Positions 26,493 through 33,223 of a stretch of 64,000 nucleotides of DNA are shown in pieces. Position numbers and translations under genes: made by a program. A model generated the notes under the pieces. It was not told the origin of the DNA. It saw only the letters and a program-made list of their open reading frames with translations, and made no database searches. The stretch is from contig NZ_SAUH01000001.1 in NCBI RefSeq assembly GCF_004193175.1, positions 620,001 to 684,000 of the forward strand, read 5' to 3'. The DNA is from Streptomyces sp. RFCAC02. Lineage in GTDB: Bacteria; Actinomycetota; Actinomycetes; Streptomycetales; Streptomycetaceae. Positions within the stretch are counted from its first letter, which is position 1; the number at the start of each line of letters is the position of its first letter.

Positions 26493-27494
26493 ATGAGGCG
26501 TGAAACCCCCGGCCCGCGGCGCCGGTTCAGACCCTCGGCCGTGGTGCACACGGCGCTCGCGACGACGCTGCTCGCGGCCGGTCTGACGAGCGACGCGGTG
26601 CGGTCCGGGGTGGACGCGCTGGTGGGGACCGCCGACATCCTGGACGAGGCGGGCGGCGAGTCGGGGAAGGATCTGGAGCGGGTGGACATACCGCCGTCAC
26701 GTGGCTCGACGGACGAGGACGGGACGGCCGGCGCCCGCCGTGACCTGCGGCTCGCGGAGGCGATAGCACCGCTCCTCGACGCGCCGTCGGCCGAGGGGAC
26801 GCGCCTGTCGGTCGCGATATGCGCGCTCGGCAGCGGGCAGAGCGCTGTGTACGGCTCGGACCTGTTCGACACGGCGAGCATCGTGAAGGTGGACATCCTG
26901 GCCGCCCTGCTCCTCCTGGCCCAGGACGAGGGCCGTGAGCTGACGGCGGAGGAGAAGTCGCTCGCCGGGGTGATGATCCGGCAGAGCGACAACGACGCGG
27001 CGGACACGCTGTGGCGCGCCATAGGCGGCGCCGACGGCCTCGACGCGGCGAACGAGCGGCTCGGGCTGACCCGGACGGCGGGCGGTCCCGAGGCGCACTG
27101 GGGGCTGACGCAGACCACGAGCGAGGATCAACTCGCCCTGCTGTCCGCCGTGTACGGCACCACGTCGCCGCTGTCGGCGCAGTCGCGGGCGTTCGTCCAG
27201 GACCTCATGGCGACCGTCGTGGACGGGCAGCGGTGGGGTGTGTCGGCGGCGGCCGACGAGGCGGCCTTCGAGCTGAAGAACGGCTGGCTGCCGCGGTCGC
27301 AGACGGGCCTGTGGGACATCAACAGCATCGGCCGCGTGACGGCCGACGGGGAGCAGTACCTGGTGGCGGTCGTCTCGGACGGGCATGTCACGCAGGCCGC
27401 GGGCATAACGGCGGTCGAGGCGGCGGCCGAGGCCGCGGTCGGGGCGCTCACCACTGATGAGGGCGCCACCACGGAGCCCGGGTCCGTCGTCTGA
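26493..27494 (+). CDS. Exported class A beta-lactamase-like serine hydrolase
   Basis: The product is 333 residues. A hydrophobic N-terminal segment (AVVHTALATTLLAAGLTS) suggests a signal anchor. The penicillin-recognising motifs are SIVK (Ser129-Lys132), SDN (165-167) and KNG (262-264) in place of KTG. The Lys and Gly are kept but Thr is Asn, and the class A Glu166 region is unclear. It may therefore be a cell-wall hydrolase rather than a resistance enzyme. It converges on the mycosin gene and overlaps it by 47 bp. Confidence 0.8.
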   Translation: MRRETPGPRRRFRPSAVVHTALATTLLAAGLTSDAVRSGVDALVGTADILDEAGGESGKDLERVDIPPSRGSTDEDGTAGARRDLRLAEAIAPLLDAPSAEGTRLSVAICALGSGQSAVYGSDLFDTASIVKVDILAALLLLAQDEGRELTAEEKSLAGVMIRQSDNDAADTLWRAIGGADGLDAANERLGLTRTAGGPEAHWGLTQTTSEDQLALLSAVYGTTSPLSAQSRAFVQDLMATVVDGQRWGVSAAADEAAFELKNGWLPRSQTGLWDINSIGRVTADGEQYLVAVVSDGHVTQAAGITAVEAAAEAAVGALTTDEGATTEPGSVV

Positions 27495-28665
27495 GGCGGA
27501 TGACGAGCAGGACGGCCGTCAGCAGCAGCAGCGCGCCGGTCACGCCGGCGGCGGGGGCGAGCCACGGGGTGCCGGGGTCGGCGGCGGCCGGGCGCGGTCC
27601 CGGACCGAAGTACCGCTCCCCGTAGGGCTCGGCGAGGGGTTCGAGGGACGCGGGCTCGACGCCGGCCGCCGCCTCGATGGCGGCGGCGGGGTCGACGATG
27701 CCGGCGCCGAACGCGTCGTCGCGCCCGCCTTCGGGGGTGTTCTGCGCTGTACCGGTGAGCAGGTCCCGCACCTGGGCCGGGGTCAGTCCCGGGTGGGCGG
27801 CCAGCAGCAGCGCGACGGAGCCCGAGACGAACGCGGCGGCGGCCGACGTGCCCCAGCCGGTGTAGTACTGGCCGTCGGGGTCGGCGACGATCACGCCCTC
27901 CCCGGGCGCGCTGACGGTGGAGTACCAGCGGCGGGTGGAGAAGTCGGTGGTGGCGCCGCTGCGGTCGACCGCGGTCACGGCGATCACCCCGGGGTAACCC
28001 GCCGGGTAGGAGACGGGGTTGCCGTCGTCGCCGCCGTTGCCCGCCGAGGCGACGACCACCACGCCGTGCTCCAGGGCGTACCGGACAGCGGCGTCCTGCT
28101 CGGGATCGGCATGGGCGGACTCGCTGTCGTCGCCGAGGGAGAGGTTGATCACGTCGGCGCCCTGGTCGGTGGCCCAGCGGATGCCCTCGGCGAGGGCGCC
28201 CTCGGTGCTGCGGCGGGCCTCGTCGCGCGCGGGATCGTTCTCCTCCAGGAGGACCCGGACGGGCAGGATGTCGGCCGCGGGCGCCACGCCGATGACGCCG
28301 CTGCCGCGTTCGGCGCCGTGCCCGCGGCCGGCAATGATGCCGGCCATGGCGGTGCCGTGGGCCGCCCAGGTCGGGTCGCCCGGGCCGGCCCCCATGCCGA
28401 CGAGGTCGTGCTCGGGCAGCACGGCGCCGGCGAGGTCCGGGTGGTTCGGGTCGACGCCGGTGTCGAGGACGGCGACGGTGATGCCCTCACCGCGCGTGGT
28501 CTCCCAGGCGTCGGGGGCGTGGATGGCGTCGAGTGCCCACTGCTGCTGTTCGCGGATGGAGTCGGCGCGGGCGGGGGCGGCCACCAGGAGGCCGGGGAGC
28601 AGTACGGCGCCGGCGGTGAGCGCCGCGAGGGCGGCGCGGGCGCGGCGGGGGCGCGGGGGCGTCAT
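27448..28665 (-). CDS. Mycosin-like S8 serine protease, membrane anchored
   Basis: The product is 405 residues. After a Sec signal (ending near APARADS) comes a subtilase domain with Asp68 (VLDTGVD), His103 (AHGTAMAG) and Ser274 (GTSAAAAF). A Pro-rich linker and one C-terminal helix (LAPAAGVTGALLLLTAVLLV) followed by RLRRRTR anchor it outside the membrane. This is the MycP layout of type VII secretion-associated proteases. No ESX genes (eccB, eccC, eccD, esxA) are in the window. The start codon overlaps the stop of the upstream gene (ATGA), so the two are coupled. Confidence 0.9.
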   Translation of the reverse strand: MTPPRPRRARAALAALTAGAVLLPGLLVAAPARADSIREQQQWALDAIHAPDAWETTRGEGITVAVLDTGVDPNHPDLAGAVLPEHDLVGMGAGPGDPTWAAHGTAMAGIIAGRGHGAERGSGVIGVAPAADILPVRVLLEENDPARDEARRSTEGALAEGIRWATDQGADVINLSLGDDSESAHADPEQDAAVRYALEHGVVVVASAGNGGDDGNPVSYPAGYPGVIAVTAVDRSGATTDFSTRRWYSTVSAPGEGVIVADPDGQYYTGWGTSAAAAFVSGSVALLLAAHPGLTPAQVRDLLTGTAQNTPEGGRDDAFGAGIVDPAAAIEAAAGVEPASLEPLAEPYGERYFGPGPRPAAADPGTPWLAPAAGVTGALLLLTAVLLVIRLRRRTRAPWWRPHQW

Positions 28666-29681
28666 GAGGGCTCCGGGGCGTACCGGTCGGCCGCTGCGCG
28701 CAGCCGGGTGTCGAGGTCATCGGCGAGCGCGGCGGCGTCGTGGCCGAGGCCGGCGAGGGCGATGGTGCTCTTCTCGCCCTCGGCCGTGGCGTCGGCGGCC
28801 GGCTGCGGTTCGGGGACGGGCCGGCCGTCGGCCCACCCGCTGACGGTGAACAGGATGACCGGCAGGTCCTCGGCGACGCCGATCGACCAGGAGGCGCGCT
28901 GCTCGTCGCCGAAGTCCTCGGCCGCCGTGCCGGGCGCGGCGTACGTGCGGGGCAGCAGGTCGGCGCGGTCGGCGAGGTCCTCGTCGGCGAAGCGGGCGTG
29001 CAGCGCGGCCATCTCCGCCGGCTCGGCCTCGGTGAAGACGAGACCGGCGGTGACGACGCCGGTCTGCGTCTCGTCGGTGTAGGTGGCGCGGATCAGGCGG
29101 TGGCAGCCGACCGGTTCGACGACCTCGGCGAGGAGGGGGTCGAAGGCGTCGCCGCAGTCGCTGTCGGGGGCGACGGCGATGCGGGTGTAGTGGCGGTCGG
29201 CGCCGCCCGGGCCGGCCCCCGCGGCGTCGATCTCGGGCGGGAACAGCTCGTCCACCGGGAGGTCGCGCCACAGTTCGCGTGACTCGGCGAAGACGGTGGT
29301 GGCGGGCGGGCCGTCGGAGTTGAGCCAGGCGCCCGCCGCGGCCCCGCCGAGGAGCCCGGTGCCGAGGACGACGCAGGCGACGGAGGCGGCGGTTCTGACG
29401 GCGGCGCCGCGCGCGCGGCCCGCGGCGGGCGCGCCGGCGGGTCGCGCGGGTCCCGGGGCGGGCGCGCCGGCGGGTCGCGCGGGTCCCGGGGCGGCGGGCG
29501 GCCCGGCCGGCGGCGGTGGCGCGGCGGGCGGGGGCGGCGCCGCGGGGCGGGGCGGGGCGGACGGCCGGGGCGGGGCGGACGGGCCGAAGGCGCCGGGGGG
29601 CGCCGGCGTGCCGGGCCGCCCCTGGGCTCTCGGCGGGATGAGGCGCAGCGTGGGGCGCCATGGGCTTCGCTCGGTGTTCAT
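28662..29681 (-). CDS. Proline-rich single-pass membrane protein coupled to the mycosin
   Basis: The product is 339 residues. The first ~85 residues are Pro/Ala-rich and include an exact 11-residue duplication (GPARPAGAPAP type). A single transmembrane helix (TAASVACVVLGTGLLGGAAA) follows, then an extracytoplasmic domain with Cys residues (DSDCGDAF, VGCHRLI) that could pair. No known domain was recognised. The ATG at 29681 has GGGGAG seven bases upstream; a GTG at 29687 would abut that site. Its stop overlaps the mycosin start, suggesting a chaperone, inhibitor or substrate relation that is unproven. Confidence 0.7.
   Translation of the reverse strand: MNTERSPWRPTLRLIPPRAQGRPGTPAPPGAFGPSAPPRPSAPPRPAAPPPPAAPPPPAGPPAAPGPARPAGAPAPGPARPAGAPAAGRARGAAVRTAASVACVVLGTGLLGGAAAGAWLNSDGPPATTVFAESRELWRDLPVDELFPPEIDAAGAGPGGADRHYTRIAVAPDSDCGDAFDPLLAEVVEPVGCHRLIRATYTDETQTGVVTAGLVFTEAEPAEMAALHARFADEDLADRADLLPRTYAAPGTAAEDFGDEQRASWSIGVAEDLPVILFTVSGWADGRPVPEPQPAADATAEGEKSTIALAGLGHDAAALADDLDTRLRAAADRYAPEPS
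29428..29493. repeat. Two exact tandem copies of a 33-bp unit
   Basis: A 33-bp unit at 29428-29460 is repeated without mismatch at 29461-29493. It lies in the Pro/Ala-rich part of the membrane protein and adds eleven residues in frame. Copy number could vary between strains. Confidence 0.9.
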
Positions 29682-29749
29682 CCGCACACTCCCCGGCCCC
29701 CGCGGCGCACACTGCCGACGCTTGACGGGGTCACTCTACGGTCGCCGGG

Positions 29750-30627
29750 TCATGCGGCGGTACCGGGCCCCGTGGAGGCGGCGTCGAGGTTGTCCCGTAT
29801 CAGGTCGATGACCGACGCGGGCGGGGCGTCGTCCATCTCGTCGAGGGTGATGTTGAGCAGCATCGTCCCCGATCCGTCGGGGCGGGGAAGGCGACCGTCT
29901 CGACCAGGCCGCCGATGCCGCTCTCGGTGGTGACGTGGACGCGGACCCGGTGGCCCTCGACGCCGGCGACGGTGACCGGCTCGGAGAGGACCTGCTCGGG
30001 GGCCGAGACCTCGCCGTACGTCGCCTGGCTGTAGCTGTTCTCCGCGAGGGCGGTGGCGTCGGCGGTGGCGAGCTGGGCCAGGTCGGGTGCGGTGTCGGCG
30101 TAGGTGGTGAGGCTCGCGCCGGCGGCCTGGCACTCCAGGCCCGGGTCCTCGGGGCAGGGGTACTGGCCGGTGGTGACGATGGCGGCGCCCTCCACGGACA
30201 TCTCCTCCCAGCCGTCGATGAGGGGCAGTGCGATGCCGTCGACGCGGGCGGAGGTGTGCGCGGTCACCTCGCCGCTCCCGCCGTCCTCGTCGTCGCCCGA
30301 GAAGACGGCGTACGTGGTCCCCGCCGCGGCGAGCGCGACGACGACGGCCAGGGCGGCGATGAGGGGTCCCTTGCGGCGCCCGGCCGGGGCGGGCGGAGCG
30401 GGCTGACCATCGCCGTACCCGTCGCCGTAGCCGTACCCGGGGGCGGGGGCGGGGGCGGGCGGCCCGCCGTACGCCGGGACGGGGGCCGTGACGGCGGCCT
30501 GCGGGGCCGTGGCGGCCCCGCCCGGCCGTGTGGTGGCCGTCCATTCCCGGCCGTCCCACCAGCGCTCCGGTTCCGGGGGCGGACCGGCGTACCCCGGATC
30601 CCTGTACCAGCCGGCGGGCGTAGCCAT
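29750..30627 (-). pseudogene. DUF2510 membrane protein, one-base frameshift near the 3' end
   Basis: An N-terminal DUF2510 module (AGWYRDPGYAG...RWWDGREWT) is followed by a Gly/Tyr/Pro-rich linker, one transmembrane helix (GPLIAALAVVVALAAAGTTY) and an extracytoplasmic domain ending in a segment like TMLLNITLDEMDDAPPASVI. That last part is in a different frame: after VETVAFPAP the frame must shift by adding one base in the GGGG run at 29879-29882. With one base added the protein is 292 residues. The conserved C-terminus after the shift argues for sequencing error or a very recent mutation. Function is unknown. Confidence 0.75.
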
Positions 30628-30775
30628 GGCGACCACTCTCCTCGTTGTCCACCCCGGTGCGCGCGGCCCGTGCGGGCGGCGGCGCTGTGTGCCGACCGTG
30701 AAGATCTCACACCACGCCCGGCCGGGCCACGGCGGAGTCCGGTTCCCGCGGACGGACGCGCCCGCCGGGTGGCGG

Positions 30776-32020
30776 TCAGCCCGCCCGTGCCGTCTCCGGG
30801 TCGCGGGCCGGCGCCGCCTCCGCCACGCCGCCGGGGCCTCCCGCGTCCCCGCCGGTCCGGCCGCCGGGCAGCAGGCGTGCGAGCCAGTGGGAACGGCCGG
30901 CGACCAGGGGCGCGACGACGGCCAGGATCAGGACGTAGCCGGCGATGAACGGTGAGAGCCGGTCGTCGAGGCCCGCCGCGGCCGCCATCGTCGCGAGGAT
31001 CAGGGCGAACTCGCCGCGCGCCAGCAGCGTGGTCGCCACGTTGGCGGTCGGCCCCGCGCCGAAGCCGTAGACGCGGGCGGTGAGCAGGCCGGCGACGAGG
31101 TTCATCGTGACGGTGACCGCGATCGCCGCGAGCACCGGCCAGATGACGACGGGCAGGTCGCCCGGGTCGATCGACAGGCCGAAGCCGAAGAAGAAGATCG
31201 CGCCGAACGCGTCCCGCAGCGGATGCACGAGTTCGCGGATGCGGTCGCCGGAGTCGGTCGTGCCGAGGATCAGGCCGACCATGAACGCGGCGATGGCGTC
31301 GGCCACACCGAACTTCTCGGCGATGCCGGCCACCAGGACCGCGGCGCCGAGGAAGGAGATGACGAGCAGTTCGTTGTCGCGGGTCGCGAACAGGCGGCCG
31401 ACCAGGCGGGTCCCCCAGCGCGCCGCGGCGGCCAGGAGCAGCAGGAACCCGAACGCCCTGGCCATGTCGGCGGCCATGGCACCCGCGCCGTCGGTGCCGG
31501 AGATGATCGGCTGGAGCGCGGCGAGGTAGAGGGCGAGGAAGATGTCCTCGACCACGATGATGCCGAGGATCGGACGAGTCTCCGCATTCCCGATGCGGCC
31601 GAGGTCCACCAGGATCTTGGTGACGATGGCGGAGGACGAGATGCCGAGGACCCCGGCGAGGACGAGCGCCTCGGACGTGCCCCAGCCGAGGGCGAAGCCG
31701 AACGCCAGCCCCGCCCCGACGTTGAGCGCGAGGTAGGTGGAGCCGGCGACGGCCATCTTCCTGCCGCCGGTCTTCAGGTCGTCCAGGTGGAATTCGAGCC
31801 CCAGGTAGAAGAGCAGCAGGACGAGGCCGAGCGCGGACAGCATCTCCAGCTCGTGCGGGTCGTCCACCAGGACGTATCCGGGCGTGTTGGGGCCGAGGAG
31901 TATGCCGGCCAGGATGAACAGCGGGATCGTCGGCAGGCCGATGCGGCTGCCGAGGCGGGCGAGCAGTGCGGCGGCGACGAACGCACCGCCCATGGCGAGC
32001 AGGGTGTCGGCGTGTTCCAT
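30776..32020 (-). CDS. CPA2-family cation:proton antiporter (KefB-like)
   Basis: The product is 414 residues with about twelve membrane helices. Family features include LPLFILAGILLGP-type start (IGLPTIPLFILAGILLGPNT), LGISSSAIVTKILVDLGRIG and FGAIFFFGFGLSIDP, together with TLLARGEFALILATMAAAAG. It has no fused TrkA-N domain and no separate TrkA-C regulatory gene alongside it. It should exchange K+ or Na+ for H+. Its leader contains an unusual AT-rich dyad 150-175 bp upstream of the ATG. Confidence 0.88.
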   Translation of the reverse strand: MEHADTLLAMGGAFVAAALLARLGSRIGLPTIPLFILAGILLGPNTPGYVLVDDPHELEMLSALGLVLLLFYLGLEFHLDDLKTGGRKMAVAGSTYLALNVGAGLAFGFALGWGTSEALVLAGVLGISSSAIVTKILVDLGRIGNAETRPILGIIVVEDIFLALYLAALQPIISGTDGAGAMAADMARAFGFLLLLAAAARWGTRLVGRLFATRDNELLVISFLGAAVLVAGIAEKFGVADAIAAFMVGLILGTTDSGDRIRELVHPLRDAFGAIFFFGFGLSIDPGDLPVVIWPVLAAIAVTVTMNLVAGLLTARVYGFGAGPTANVATTLLARGEFALILATMAAAAGLDDRLSPFIAGYVLILAVVAPLVAGRSHWLARLLPGGRTGGDAGGPGGVAEAAPARDPETARAG

Positions 32021-32163
32021 GCGCCGTCACCCGCCCTTGCGGGGGAGAGGGGACGTGGGGATGAGCGGAGTCATCGGCAAGGGGGCTCCTCCTCGGCGTC
32101 GGGGCAGCCCGACACGGCATGCTCCGGGGCATGCGTCGGTCAAGCGTGCGTCAAGAAAGGGTC

Positions 32164-32196
32164 AATATTTAGCATAGCAAAAGTATTTTTGTATGC
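32164..32196. promoter_or_regulatory. AT-rich dyad between the antiporter and exonuclease genes
   Basis: In a region otherwise well over 70% GC, this 33-bp patch is about 70% AT. Inside it, CAAAA-GTAT-TTTTG (32178-32191) is a perfect inverted repeat, extended outward by GCATA (32172-32176) and TATGC (32192-32196). Together this is a ten-base-arm dyad with one extra G. It lies upstream of the antiporter start and about 57 bp before the exonuclease GTG. It is a strong candidate operator or nucleoid-protein site. Confidence 0.5.
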
Positions 32197-32252
32197 CCCA
32201 CGCGTGGATGTCCGCCTCCCCGCTCCCCCGGCCGCTGCGGCATGATCCAGAG

Positions 32253-33170
32253 GTGACCCAACGCCTGATGCTGCTGGATACCGCTTCTCTCTACTTCCGC
32301 GCCTACTACGGCGTGCCCGACTCCGTGCGCGCCCCCGACGGCACGCCCGTCAACGCCGTGCGCGGACTGCTGGACTTCATCGCGCGCCTGGTCACCGACC
32401 ACCGTCCCGACAGCCTGGTGGCCTGCATGGACGCCGACTGGCGGCCCGCCTGGCGCGTCGCCCTCATCCCCTCCTACAAGGCGCACCGCGTCGCCGAGGA
32501 GCACAGCGGCGGCGCCGACACGGAGACCGTCCCCGACACCCTGACCCCGCAGGTCCCCGTGATCGAGGAGGTCCTGGACGCCCTCGGCATCGCCCGCGTC
32601 GGCGTACCCGGGTACGAGGCGGACGACGTCATCGGCACACTCGCCACGCGCGCCACGGGCCCGGTCGACATCGTCACCGGCGACCGCGACCTCTTCCAGC
32701 TCGTCGACGACGCGCGCGGCGTCCGGGTCCTCTACCCGGTCAAGGGCATGGGCACGCTCGCCGCCTTCGACGAGGCCGCCCTGCGGGCCAAGTACGGCGT
32801 CGACGGCCCCGGCTACGCCGACCTCGCGCTGCTGCGCGGCGACCCGAGCGACGGCCTCCCCGGGGTGGCCGGCATCGGCGAGAAGACCGCCGCCCGGCTG
32901 CTGGAGCGCTTCGGCGACCTCGCCGGCATCATCGCCGCCGTCGACGACCCCCGCTCGGCCCTCACGCCCGCGCAGCGGTCACGCCTGACCGCCGCGGCGC
33001 CCTACCTGGCGGCGGCCCCCCGGGTCGTCCGCGTGGCCCGGGACATCCCCGTGCCCGACCACGAGGCGGCCGTCCCCCGCTCCCCCCGCGACCCGGACGC
33101 CCTCGACGCCCTGGCCGGCCGCTGGGGCCTCGGCGGTTCCCTGACGCGGCTCCTCGCGGCGCTGCGCTGA
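32253..33170 (+). CDS. 5'-3' exonuclease (Pol I N-terminal/FEN-like)
   Basis: The product is 305 residues. The metal-binding acidic residues lie in MLLDTASLYFRAYYG, CMDADWRP, GYEADDVIGTLA and DIVTGDRDLFQLV. A helix-hairpin-helix (LPGVAGIGEKTAARLLERFG) binds DNA. It is a stand-alone FEN-type nuclease for removing RNA primers or flaps. The GTG at 32253 was chosen because conserved sequence begins immediately after; an ATG within RLMLLD is the alternative. It converges on the helicase gene. Confidence 0.92.
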   Translation: MTQRLMLLDTASLYFRAYYGVPDSVRAPDGTPVNAVRGLLDFIARLVTDHRPDSLVACMDADWRPAWRVALIPSYKAHRVAEEHSGGADTETVPDTLTPQVPVIEEVLDALGIARVGVPGYEADDVIGTLATRATGPVDIVTGDRDLFQLVDDARGVRVLYPVKGMGTLAAFDEAALRAKYGVDGPGYADLALLRGDPSDGLPGVAGIGEKTAARLLERFGDLAGIIAAVDDPRSALTPAQRSRLTAAAPYLAAAPRVVRVARDIPVPDHEAAVPRSPRDPDALDALAGRWGLGGSLTRLLAALR

Positions 33171-33187
33171 CCGGAGCCGCGGAAGCG

Positions 33188-33217
33188 GTACGGGGGCGCC
33201 GGCCGGCGTCCCCGTAC
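33188..33217. terminator. Hairpin between exonuclease and helicase genes
   Basis: GTACGGGG at 33188-33195 pairs with CCCCGTAC at 33210-33217, and the inner bases (CGCCGG with CCGGCG) extend the stem to about 15 bp with one mismatch. It lies between convergent stop codons. Confidence 0.65.
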
Positions 33218-33223
33218 GGCCCG

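Noticed and set aside
26493..27494. Calling the serine hydrolase a beta-lactamase resistance gene
   Set aside because: KTG is replaced by KNG and the deacylating Glu is not evident; resistance cannot be supported.
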